Shown one piece after another: positions 1 through 9,758 of a stretch of DNA of 64,000 nucleotides. The translations under genes were made by a program, and so were the position numbers. Each line of letters begins with the position of its first letter. Position 1 is the stretch's first letter. The stretch is from Geosiphon pyriformis (lineage: Eukaryota > Glomeromycota > Glomeromycetes > Archaeosporales > Geosiphonaceae): contig JAAOMT010000664.1 in assembly GCA_016748015.1 (NCBI GenBank), positions 847,945-911,944 of the forward strand. The letters are read 5' to 3'. The notes beneath the pieces are model-generated. The model did no database searches and had not been told where the DNA came from. It saw only the letters and a program-made list of their open reading frames with translations.

Positions 1-368
1 AAGCTCTTCTTTTATACAACTTGTTGTAGTACTAGTCTTTGAACTTGCACTTTTTCTCTTTTCTAGAATTTCGGTGAACTAAAAATACATTTCGGCGAAC
101 TACAAGTTATTTCGCTGAACTATGAATTATTTCGGCCAATTTTCATTAATTTCGGCGAATTTTGGCTATGTTATATGGTTCAGGGTATTGTGTAAATTGA
201 TCATCTCAATTTCTATGGTCCAAATCGGGTTATTGATTAAATGATGATAATTGTTAATTTGATTAAATAATAAGTGAAATTCGAAATGATAATAATATAT
301 GCTAATTAATGATAGGAATTATAAAGGAAATTTCATGCTAATTAATAGCTAAAATTCTACTGGTAACA
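1..368 (-). repeat. 3' LTR of A1 (truncated by window edge)
   Basis: Positions 1-368 align almost base for base with 8,936-9,301, sharing AAGCTCTTCTTTTATACAAC at the left and CTACTGGTAACA at the right. Only the U3-like end is in the window; about 600 bp should lie to the left. The terminal TGTTAC (minus strand) is shared with the other LTR families in the window. Confidence 0.92.
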
Positions 369-495
369 ACGGCAGAATTCAAGAACAGTAAGATTAGGGG
401 TTTTTGTCACCACTTTTGTCTTTTCCTTTTTAGCAATGAATTATTGCTAATTATTATTTCCTTTTTGATTTTCTTTCCTCATAGGGTTTACCAAA

Positions 496-1361
496 TGTTA
501 CGGGATGGTTTTCTTGTTATATTTAATTGCTGATATCCCGCTTTAATTGCAATCAGTCTTTCGTGAGTTCCTCAGTTCTATTTGTGTGTTAATGTCACTG
601 TTACACTGAAGGCTTTCTTTTTACTGTTGCGATGTAAGTTATTCTTTAATTCTTGATTGTTGTGTGTGTTTATGTACTCCTTCTCAGAGACTGAACTGAA
701 ATCTACCCACTGTCTGGGGTCTTCTCTGAGGCTATCCTTGCAATTGCCTGATGTGTTTCTCTAATCTAGAAACACAGAATGTTAATGGTCTTTAGTGCTT
801 TTCTAATTCTCACAATAAAGCCTTTATCAATTAGTAACAACGTGAATAATCTTGATCAAGGATTATTCTTCCAAGGGATTCAGTTGATGAATGATAGTTT
901 CATTCAATAAATAATACAAGTAAGTTTCTTAATACTTTGGGTTGTGATAGTTCAGTTTTAAATATTTTTTTTCATTTTTTTTTGATTTTAAAGGTTTCTT
1001 GGGATATTTAATTTGAAAGTATGATTTAAAGTGGAGTTTGTTGGATAAAATTGGATCTATTGCTTGATAAGTTATGATTTTTATTACTTGATTGATTCTT
1101 TCCCAATATTAAAACTACTGTATATATACATGTTTGTAGTTCTACGAGAAAATACTTTCTTTTTGATATTTCAACCTGGTGCTTGCTGCTATCACCAGTT
1201 GGTGTTGGCTGCTATTGTGAACTGGTGCTTGCCACTATCGCGAGATGGTGTTTGCTACTATATTAATCATTACCTTTCTAAGATTATTACTGTGCTATAT
1301 TATGATTGAATAGTTTGTATTATTTTTATGATTCTTTTTGCTAAATTCTTAAACCGTAACA
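496..1361. repeat. Solo LTR, family C, inside A1
   Basis: This block is about 866 bp, bounded by TGTTACGG and CCGTAACA, and is repeated at 24,024-24,906 at roughly 95% identity by eye. It has no coding capacity. The TG...CA inverted ends fit a solo LTR. A2 lacks it at the matching place (about 56,640), so it was acquired by A1. A clean 4-bp duplication is not visible at this copy; the flanks share TACCAA, but offset by a few bases. The short reading frame at 1,064-1,309 lies inside it and I do not take it as a gene. Confidence 0.8.
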
Positions 1362-1377
1362 ATGTGTACCAATTTGT

Positions 1378-2640
1378 AGAATTAATGATTCAGGATTGTT
1401 TCTGAAATGATAGTGTTTTAATCTATCTCCATGTACAACTTTTGCTAGTACTTTGTCATCAAGTCTTAGCTTGTATAATCTATTGCCTAGAATTTTATGG
1501 ATATAAAATGGTTCATCTCATTTATGTTCAAATTTTCCATTCTATTGTTTTTCAGCCTTAGTTCTGTGTAATAAAACTTTATTTCCAACTTTAAATTCGT
1601 TGGTAACTGGTGGTAGTTTGTTGTCATGTCTTTTTTTTTATAGGGCTTGAGAGTGTTCAATATAAGTGGCTGCTATGTGTCTTTTTTCTTTTAATGTACT
1701 AAAAAAAGTGTAGGCTTTTCTTTGGAGTGTTTCTTGGAAGTTTTTTTCATTGATTGGTTGCACTGGATATGTTTCTACTGTGAAATTAATTGGTAATGTT
1801 GTTGTCCTTTCATAAGTAAGATCAAATGGTATGTATTTCATAGTATCTTGTTTTAGTGTTCTGTATGCTAGTAACATTGATGGAATAAAAATATCTCATT
1901 CTTGCTCAAAATTTGTTGAGACTTTGGCTAAAGATTCACACAATGTTCTGTTGAAATGTTTTACAAATCTATTTGTTTGAGGGTAATAAGGTAATAATAA
2001 AGGTCTTTTAACATTGAATTATTTACAAATTTCTTGTATTAAGTCATTCACAAAATGTGTTCTTTGATTAAATAAAAGTTCAATTGGGCATCTATGTCTA
2101 CAAATAATGTCTTCATAGATGAAATTTGTTACTGATTTTGCATCTGCTTTTTGGATGGCTCTAGCTTCAGGCCATTTGGTAAGATAATCTATTGCAACTG
2201 CAATATAATGATTTCCTTGGGTTGTAATAGGTAATGGTTTGACTAAATTAATTCCAACTCTGTCAAAAGATTGTCCAACTTTGATTGGATTTAAGAGTTT
2301 TGTAGGGCAAGTTCTTCTTTTTCTTTGACAACTATCACAAGATTCTACATATTGTCAAATGTTTTTTTGTATGTAAAACCAAAAATAATGTTCAAGAGTT
2401 CTTTGAATTGTTCTATTTCTTTCCAAGTGTGCTAAAGAAGAATTTGTGTACATGTTGTATAGAATTGTTTTTTTTTCATTTTTCTGTACTAATCTGAGTA
2501 GTTGGTTTGGATTTCTGCGATTTTTGTAATAAATTTTATTATAGTGTATGAAATATTGTTTGAATTGGTATTGTAAATAATGTTTTTTACTTGGAGACCA
2601 ATTTTCTGGTATGATAAGAGTCTCCAAATAATTTTTAAGG
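1378..2640 (-). pseudogene. A1 integrase (zinc finger, DDE core, C-terminal domain), broken
   Basis: Read on the minus strand this gives an integrase with an H-H-C-C type zinc region (residues ...SLAHLERNR... then CDSCQRKR near 2,330), a catalytic core, and the C-terminal segment with HRTKAEKQ, KILGNRLYKL and VVHGD. The first catalytic Asp is kept in AVAIDYLTKW. The second is LLFNQRTHF where an Asp would be expected, and the Glu position reads VKHFNRTL (E to K). Both changes are G-to-A on the coding strand. Two TGG codons near the C-terminus have become TAG. Integrase would insert the cDNA into the genome; this copy is inactive. A chromodomain was not seen after the C-terminal segment. Confidence 0.88.
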
Positions 2641-2759
2641 TTGTTGTAATTTTGAGATTCATTGTTGTTTGGTTATTTTGTTGGTAAGTTGGTAAGTTGG
2701 TAGATTTGTTGTTGGTGTTAATCTTGTCTTCTTTTTAAAAGACTATCAACATTGGTGTG

Positions 2760-4091
2760 TAATCTTTCTGGTTTGTGGTGTATAATATATTTGTAGTTTG
2801 CTAGAAAGTCATTTCATTGAGACTGTTTAGCACTTTGTTCAGTTTTCTTTTTATTGAGCCATTTGAGGCCAATATTGTTAGTTATGATGTCAAATTCTTT
2901 TCCATTTTTTAGGTATTGTTGAAAATGTTTAAGAGCCCAAATAACTGTGGCAGCTTTTAATTCAGTTGAGCCATATTTGAGTTCTGTTGGTTTAAGTGTT
3001 CTACTAGCATAGGCAATAACTTATTCCTGGCCATTTTCATTCAATTGTAATAGGATAACATCAAATGCTATGTGTAAAGCATTAGTGGTTAGTTAAAATT
3101 GTTTGTTGAAGTCTAAATAAGCAAGAACTGGAGCTGTTGTTAATTTTGTCTTGAGAGTTTTAAAAGCTTTTTGTTGTTCCTCAGTCCATTAGTATGGCAT
3201 GTTTTTATTGATAAGATAATTGAGTGGTTTGGCAATTTTTGAGAATTCTTTTATGAATTTTCGATAGTAAGAGGCTAATCTTACAAATCTTTATAGTTTT
3301 GTGGTATTTTTGGGAGTTTGAAAGTTCTTGACAGCACTAATTGTTCCAGAGTTTGGTTTGACTTCATCTTTGCTGACAATGTGTCCAAGAAAGATTAAAC
3401 TTGTTTTTCCAAAGTGACATTTCTCAATGTTCAACTTTAATCCTGTTTTTCATAATCATTGAAAAACTTCTTGCAAGTGAATAAAATGAGCTTTAAAGCT
3501 TGGTAAATATACATCAGTGTTATTAAGATAGACAACTACTGATTGCCATTAAAGTCTTTCATATACAACATCCATAAGTTGCTGGAATGTTGCTGGTACA
3601 TTGCAGAGTCTAAAAGGCATGACATTGAATTCATAGTTTTTTTCTTGAGTGGTAAATGCTGTTTTGGGTCGATCTTTTGGGTCCATTTCGACTTGCCAGT
3701 ATCCACTTTCCAAGTCTAAAGTTGAAAAAAACTTGGCTTTTCTTAAGGCATTTAGCATGTTATCAATTCTTGAAAGAGGGTAAGCATCTCCAATTGTCAC
3801 ACTGTTCAGTTGGCAATAGTCAACACAGAATCTGATTTTTCCATTTTTCTTTTTAACCAAAACTACTGATGAGGCCCATGGACTTCTTAATGGTTGAATC
3901 AATTTGTTATTAAGCATTCTTTGAACTTCTTCTCTAATAAATTGGTGGTTAGCAGGTAGAACTCTATAAGCTTGTTGATGTTTTGGTAGAGCATCTCCTG
4001 TGTAGATTTGATGTTGGACAATATCAGTTTTTCCAAAATTATTGTTGTTTTTTGCAAATATATCTGCAAATTCAGCTATTAGTTGTTTCAA
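2760..4091 (-). pseudogene. A1 reverse transcriptase and RNase H, broken
   Basis: The frame at 3,549-4,091 carries typical Ty3/gypsy RT blocks: PWASSVVLVKKKNGKIRFCVDY, FSTLDLESGYWQVEM, KTAFTTQ, and FNVMPFRLCNVPATFQQLMD. The catalytic box, normally YLDD, reads YLNN at 3,519-3,530; both Asp codons changed G to A after T. Downstream (about 2,760-3,110) an RNase H region with VIAYASRTLKPTE and WALKHFQQYL follows, in several frames. RT and RNase H copy the element RNA into DNA; this copy has lost the metal-binding pair of the RT. Confidence 0.9.
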
Positions 4092-4458
4092 TTGTCTTTA
4101 TTGTTGAGGTTCTAAGGAACCCATGTTGATTTGAAAAAGGTTTTCTTTTAATATGTAATAGTTTTCAGTAGTAGGGATGATGTTTGGGTTGAAAAGTAGG
4201 GTATGTCTCACAATTTCAATAAAATTAGAGACAATTTAAGGGTTTTTATCTTGAAAGATGTTACTATGTATGATTTTAATTTCTAATTTATTTAATAAGA
4301 CAATAGAGTAATTGTTGGGGTTGTAGAATATAACTCAAAATTTCTTCATTTCTTTGGAAATAAAAACGTTTGGAATTGAGATTTCATGTTTTAAACAGAT
4401 TTGTTTATTAGATTCAAAGATTTGTTGGGTAGTGGTGGGTTTTGAGCAAGTGTAAATT

Positions 4459-5094
4459 TTAAGATTCATTCTGTGCATTAAGATCTATGTTTACTAGAAC
4501 TGTAAATTGTCCAGTTGAACCAAAACCTTGAATTCCTCTTTCACTTTTTCCCAATTGTTCTCTGTTGTTAACTGATTGTAAACCCGAAATGTTGATTAAG
4601 AGTAGGTAAATTGCTTGGGCAATTTTTTCAGCATGTTTTATCTTGAATGGTTTTTCAGTTTTATTTTGTAGCATGATAGTGATGTCTCCAGTGTATTCTG
4701 CATTTATAATTTCTTCTCTAATGTTGATTTCTTTGCTTGCCAATGATGATCTGGATGCAATTTGAATCATTGCTTCAGATGGGATTTTAAGAGCAATTTT
4801 GAGGTTGATTTTTGTCAAGGACTTTGGTTGGAGAACCAAAGTATTCTTTTCTGAATATTTTAGATCATATTCAGCATCAATCTTAAGTGCTTTTTCTGGT
4901 TTGATTTTTTGGCCATGGTTGTTGAAATATTTAAGTTGTAGGGGTGGTTGATTTTCAAAAAGATAGATGGGGGTGGTTGGTAGTTTTTCTGCCAGTTTAG
5001 ATACTCCAAATTCGATTTCATTTTTATCATTCTCATTTGGCAGGGGAATACTAAAAGCATAGCATTCTAAACACCATTGGTCATCACAAGGCAT
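4459..5094 (-). pseudogene. A1 dUTPase domain inside pol
   Basis: This 211-residue open frame on the minus strand holds the five ordered motifs of trimeric dUTPases. Motif 1 is IDAEYDL (family form DAGxDL), motif 2 is SRSSLAS, motif 3 is IINAEYTGDI (family form xDAGYxG), motif 4 is KIAQAIYLLL, and motif 5 is the glycine-rich RGIQGFGSTG. dUTPase splits dUTP to dUMP and PPi and keeps uracil out of DNA; in a retroelement it would protect cDNA synthesis. It lies between the Cys-rich module and RT in the polyprotein. The Gly of motif 1 and the Asp and Gly of motif 3 are changed to Glu, Asn and Glu, all by G-to-A, so this copy is likely inactive although its frame is open. Its first ~40 residues are the end of the zinc module (WCLECYAF). 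Confidence 0.88.
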
Positions 5095-5720
5095 AACACA
5101 TTTTTTACATAATTGAATGTTTATTTGCTCTAATCATTGAATTTGAGCTTCTTTGGTTGAGTATATATGACTTGCAATTTGGTGGTAGGTTTCTACTTCA
5201 TCTTTATAATCAAATCCAGCTAATTCTATGGTGTATTCAATATATTCAGCTTCTTTTATTTGGTGGACATTTTCTTGTGTGGCTCTATTAATTAAAGTTA
5301 TCACTAGATCAAAGATCATTTCAGCATCATAAAAATAGTAATAGAGTTTGTTGAGAGCACTGTTGTATGCTGCATTAAAGGGTGTTCCTCTTCTGACTTT
5401 TTCCGAAATTGATAAAACATATTGACAGGTTTGATTACATACTCCTCCTCTTATTGCAACATCAATTCAATTGTATTCTTCTGATAACATATCTCTACAT
5501 GTAAAACAAGGTGTGTTGTCCTATTTTCCACTTTTTTTTGGAAATCCAAATCATTCTCTATGGCATGTTTTATAGAAGTAGCAGATGCAAGTTTCATATT
5601 CCTCTTTTGAAAAAATACAGGCTCCTATAGATGAAAGCTTTTTCTTGCAATTTTTGCATTTCAATGAGATATAGGATGGTTCTTTTCATGGTTCTGATAT
5701 GGAATATCTAACTTTCTTCC
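5060..5720 (-). pseudogene. A1 Cys-rich (zinc-binding) module between protease and dUTPase
   Basis: Between protease and dUTPase the minus strand encodes a segment with several CxxC pairs: LKCKNCKKK, then a CICYFYKTCHRE stretch, then PCFTCRDM (about 5,490-5,680), then after a helical region (open frame 5,134-5,319) LCKKC followed by WCLEC (about 5,065-5,118). Stops interrupt it. The pairs suggest two zinc-ribbon-like units. The same last pair (LCKYC...YCDNC) occurs before the dUTPase of family B. I do not know a named domain for it; role unknown, possibly nucleic-acid binding. Confidence 0.65.
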
Positions 5721-5919
5721 ATCCTTTTAATTTTTCAAAAATTTTTTGTTCTGTTTCCTCAGTCCAATTAGATGTTGATCTAAGAGCCATGTAAGTTTTA
5801 GTAAGTGGTATTTCTTTCTCCTTTTCAAATTCAAATACTGGGGCTTTTTCTGATCATTTGTTGAAAGTACTACAAGTAGCAAATACTATAGTGTATTGTT
5901 CTTGGTATGAGATTTTGAG

Positions 5920-6585
5920 TTCTTGAGTTTCTCAGTCTAAGTTTGCATTGGCTTTGAAAAGCCAATCATTTCCGACAAGAGCTTAGTATTGGAGTGTATT
6001 CATGACTAGAACTTTAACTGGAATGGTGATTCCATCAATGATAAATGAGAAGTTGTTAATTTCTCCTACTGGGATTTTCTTTATGCCATTAGCTGTAACA
6101 ATTACAGTTTGGGCTGGTTTGTCAACAGTTCTTTAAAGCTGTTGTATTAATTGATAGATGATAATACTTTCAGCAGATCTACTGTCTAAAATTAATCAAA
6201 TGGGCTTTCCTTCTACTGTAGCTTCAATGTACATAGCAGTGATAACTTTTTGCTCATTGACTGCTGCATTGCTAAGCAAGAATGATGATTCATTTGCTTC
6301 AAATTTAAATGGGAATATATCTGAAAAGTTGGCATTTTGGGCAATTTGAGCTGGTGGAATTGTATTGTTGGAAGAGTTTAATCTTGGTGCTGTAGTTTCA
6401 CCTTCAGAAAGTGCAGTTTGTTGAAAATCCGATTCTTCAGACATTGTAAGATAACTGGATTGAGTGTGAAACTGAGTGGGTCTTTGTTGAACAGAATTTT
6501 GAAGAATTAGTTGATTATTGGGGTTAAATCTGTTGTGGTTTGTTAGAAAATGGTTTTGTGGTGTGAATTGGTTTTGTTGGACCAA
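5920..6585 (-). pseudogene. A1 aspartic protease (retropepsin) and linker
   Basis: The open frame 6,196-6,585 is a Gln/Asn-rich linker ending in ITAMYIEATVEGKPI. After one stop the protease active site follows as LILDSRSAESIIIYQL (about 6,135-6,195). The family form is D-S/T-G; here the Gly is Arg at 6,178-6,180 (GGA to AGA). Further down, ALVGNDWLFKANA is a typical second protease block. The enzyme would cut the polyprotein; this copy has lost the catalytic triad Gly. Confidence 0.82.
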
Positions 6586-6988
6586 TCTTCTGGCTGGTAC
6601 TTGATATTGTTAAGTGAATAGTATTTGATATTGCTGAGTTGGTAAAGGTTGCTGGTATTGTTGCTGCATCAATTGTAAAGCTGGTTGATAATAATTGTTA
6701 TGATTTTGTGGTTTTGGTGGGTAATAAGTTGGTTGTAGAAATGGGTAATAAGATTGTTGTGGTGAAGAGTAATGTTAATTACTCCTGTTTTGTTGGTTTT
6801 TTTGCAATTTTCTGCAATTTTGTTTCCAGTGTCCTGAATTCCACAATAATGACAATTTTGAGATTGGTTATTGGATGATGATCCAAAATTGTTTTGGTTG
6901 TATCATTGTGGTGGTTGATATCTTGGTAGTTGTTGCTGCTGTTGTTGTTAGTTTGTAAAGTAGTTTTTAACCTTTTTTGTGAGTTGGT

Positions 6989-8284
6989 CTATCTTTCTTC
7001 AGCTGCTAAGCTGGTTTCTCTGATGGTTAGGTTGACAAGTTTGGTGTGATTTGCTTCTTTTATTGCTATTTCATAGTTCTTTGCATGTTTAATAGCAGTG
7101 GTTAGGTCTTCTGGAGCATGTGGACAAACTTTCTTAATAAGTTTGTCTTTTAATCTTGCTATGAACTGATCCAGAATCTGGACATCAGAAAAGTAGTCAT
7201 TGGTTTCCAATTGCTGAATTCATCGAAGAAGTTTGTTGAATCTTCTAAAATAGGTCATGACAGTTTTAGATGGTTCTTGCTTAATATTGTGAAAGCAGTT
7301 TTGGAAAGTGATTGAGATGTTGTTGTTGGTAAATTGTTGTAGAAAAGCATCTTTAAATGCTTGCCAGTTTCCAAAGGGTTCTTCTAGGTTTTCAAACCAT
7401 TTTTCTGCTGTTTTTTGGAGAAAGTATGGAATTGCTTTAAGCATTTTTGCTGCAGTCCATCTGTTTGCATCTCCTGCTTTTTGAAATTTGTTAAATCATT
7501 CTTGAAAACTAGTATTATTGTCTTTACCTATGAATTCTGGAATTTTTGCAATATAAGCAGTTGTCATTTTTTCTTTGTTTTCTGTGGTTTCTTTTTGTTC
7601 TGATTCAGTTTCTTCACTTTCCAAGTTTTCTGAATGATTACTTTTGTTTTCCTGTAAGTAATCAATAATATTGGTGCTTGTTGATATTGGTTCCTGCTGT
7701 TGAGTAAGATTTCTGGATGACTGAAAATCTTCTGGTCTGGAGAAATAGTTTAGTGGTGAATTTGGTGTTTGTAGTCGAGTAAGTAAAATTAGAAATGGTG
7801 TAATAGAAAGTGGTAATTTGACACTGGTTCCTTGTTCAGGTGTTTGCAAGTATTTGGTAGTTGTATTCGGTGTTTTTGAAGTATTTGGGGTGGTATTTGA
7901 GTGTTGTTTCAGTTTTTGTTTGCCTTTGTTGCTAGTTTTTGTTTTTGATTCAAGGTCAAAAGAGTATTTGGGCTGTACTGGATATTTTTTTTCATAATAC
8001 TCAATAATGTTAAAATTAAGTTCTTGAAAGTAGATAGCAAGTATTTCACTGTTTAGGTCTTCTGTTCCCAATTGTGAATAGTTCATTAAATTATTATAGA
8101 AGTTGTTTCTGACTTCTGAAATGTTGTAGTTTTCAAAAAGATAGTTGTTGATATGATTTTCAATGTATTGGTATAGTGATTTCTTGAAAATTTCAATTCC
8201 ATCTTGGATGTTGAATCTTTGCTTGTAGTGAGTGTAGATTAACTGATAATACTCTAGAGTTGTTGTGTCTGGTGTAGTTGCCAC
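6989..8284 (-). pseudogene. A1 gag
   Basis: Three frame pieces (8,284-7,496; 7,444-7,220; 7,210-6,989) form a gag protein. The middle piece has the retrotransposon gag/capsid signature around AEKWFENLEEPFGNWQAF and a KTVMTYFRRFNKLL end. A CCHC zinc knuckle follows at about 6,814-6,854 (CHYC then GHWKQNC), but the two halves are out of frame by one base. The codon at the expected start (8,282-8,284) is GTG; the A2 copy has ATA at this place, so the ancestral start was probably ATG. Gag would package the element RNA. Confidence 0.85.
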
Positions 8285-8314
8285 TTTGAAATTATTATTG
8301 CTGTGTTATTTCCA

Positions 8315-8327
8315 TGGGAGAGCACCA
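8315..8327 (-). other. Primer-binding site of A1
   Basis: Directly inside the 5' LTR (three bases in), the minus strand reads TGGTGCTCTCCCA, which begins with TGG as expected for pairing with a tRNA 3' CCA end. A2 has a mutated form (TGGTATTTTCTC at 32,183) and B1 shares the TGCTCC core. The priming tRNA would have an acceptor 3' strand like GGAGAGC followed by A; I cannot name it. Confidence 0.6.
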
Positions 8328-8329
8328 AA

Positions 8330-9301
8330 TATTACTGGAGATTTTTGGTCTCTTTTTTTAAATGTTGTTATTGTTGATTTGCTGTGAATTCACGTTCTCA
8401 GGAAGTAGTTGAACCTCTAGTAACTGAATTTATCTTCAAATTATCTTCTATAATTTGAACTGCTGGGCTTATAAGTGGAATGACCAATTCCATGTCAGTT
8501 GCTTGTGTATAGTTACATTGTAGTAAATGTCAACTCTTTCTCAGGAATTGCTTATCTGGAAGCTCACTAATATGTGTAGTTACTTTGCTGTAAAAGTCAA
8601 CTTTTCTACAGGAATCTTGTCTATAGGCTACCCTAATAATTTTGATAAGAAAGAGAAAAGAAAATAAAAAAAATGTAAAAGAAATAGAATTTTATCAAAG
8701 AAAATGTTTTCTATCCAGGCCTGAAGTCACTAACAGTTTATTGAAATTGGTAGCTAATCAATTTCAAAATGTTAGTTGTGTTAAGAAAATTTCAAGTGTA
8801 ATAATTTTAAGGATTTGTTTTTCGAGTATTTAATTTTTATTTGAATGTATAAAAGGTGATTTGTTTCAATTAAGATATCTAAAGTAGAATGCTATGGTAA
8901 GGTACTATAAGAAGATACATTTTCTTGAAGAGAGAAGCTCTTCTTTTATACAACTTGTTGTAGTACTAGTCTTTGAACTTGCATTTCTCTCTTTGCTATA
9001 ATTTGGGTGAACTAAAGATACATTTCGGCAAACTACAAGTTATTTCACTGAACTATTGATTATTTCGGCAAATTTTCATTAATTTCGGCGAATTTTGACT
9101 ATGTTAAATGGTTCAGAGTATTGTGTAATTTGATCATCTTAATTTCTAGAGTACAAATCGGATTATTGGTTAAGTAATGATATTTGATAATTTGACTAAA
9201 TAATAAGTGATAATCGAAATAATAATAATGTATGCTAATTAATAATAGAAATTATGAGGGTAATTTCATGCTAATTAATAGCTAAAATTCTACTGGTAAC
9301 A
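8330..9301 (-). repeat. 5' LTR of A1
   Basis: This is 972 bp. The right part (8,936-9,301) matches the partial 3' LTR at 1-368; the inner boundary was set by comparison with the A2 LTRs and by the adjacent primer-binding site. On the minus strand it begins TGTTACCAG. A2 LTRs are 996 and 981 bp, agreeing with this length. Confidence 0.88.
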
Positions 9302-9437
9302 CTGCTCAATATGGCAACGAAAATACCAACAATTCAGACTCCAATTCAAACTCCAAAATATATATTGTGCTTTCTGATCTCTCGAAAGAACAGAAACTCA
9401 GATGGTACAGTAACAACAATGAAGGTATTATGCCAGA
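9302..9437 (+). pseudogene. Fragment of a family-B-type pol just before dUTPase
   Basis: The plus strand is open as NNSDSNSNSK, YIVLSDLSKEQKLRWYS, NNNEGIMPE and then loses similarity. The B1 element has the same passage (LPNLSIEQKLK, FSNNNQSITP) immediately upstream of its dUTPase motif 1. So this is a short orphan piece of a related retrotransposon, abutting the A1 LTR; A1 probably inserted into it. It is less mutated than B1. Confidence 0.7.
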
Positions 9438-9726
9438 ATGAAATAATATTAACAAAATTTATATATAATTATATAAATTAAAAAAAATAAATTGGGCAAA
9501 TATTATAATATAAAATATAATTAATATCTATATTGAGATTTTTCTAGCTGTTACTAATGATCGGCAGCTATGTGGAAGAACGCCAAATACCAAAAAGCAC
9601 AAAGACTTGTTCACCTATTGTTTTTTATCGACATAATTATATAAACACTATTATTTTTCAACTGTCCTAATAAAAAAATCTTTTTCCATATGTCGGTATT
9701 TTCAAAGGCAACCTTAAACAAACCAA
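9438..9726. other. Intergenic, no feature seen
   Basis: AT-rich stretch, then a more mixed sequence from about 9,540. No open frame of note and no repeat elsewhere in the window was recognised. Confidence 0.5.
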
Positions 9727-9758
9727 GCCCGGGTAGCTCAACTGGTTAGAGCCTCCGA
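9727..9758 (+). pseudogene. 5' half of a tRNA-Lys-like gene
   Basis: The sequence begins with an acceptor strand GCCCGGG, a D arm GCTC-AACTGGTTA-GAGC and the 5' anticodon strand TCCGA. It resembles eukaryotic tRNA-Lys. It includes a good Pol III A box (TAGCTCAACTGG). The anticodon loop and the rest do not follow; the matching 3' half lies at 11,092-11,126. The identity of the tRNA is inferred from the acceptor and T arm, because the anticodon itself is missing. Confidence 0.6.

Larger units (their letters stand above)
1..9301 (-). mobile_element. Ty3/gypsy LTR retrotransposon A1, nearly complete, decayed
   Basis: This is an LTR retrotransposon read on the minus strand, from its 5' LTR (8,330-9,301) through gag (from about 8,284) to integrase (ending near 1,378) and a 3' LTR cut by the window start. 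The domain order is gag, zinc knuckle, aspartic protease, Cys-rich module, dUTPase, RT, RNase H, integrase. RNase H directly followed by integrase after RT is the Ty3/gypsy order. The coding part is broken by stops, mostly TGG to TAG or CAG to TAG, and by frameshifts, and catalytic residues of protease, RT and integrase are changed, so the element cannot move on its own products. A 866-bp solo LTR of another family (C) sits between integrase and the 3' LTR. It is the least decayed of the three gypsy copies here. The bases after the outer LTR edge are CTGC; the other flank lies outside the window. Confidence 0.93.

Noticed and set aside
1064-1309. 81-codon frame at the left end of the window
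   Set aside because: It lies within the solo LTR C and is not kept in the second copy at 24.0-24.9 kb.
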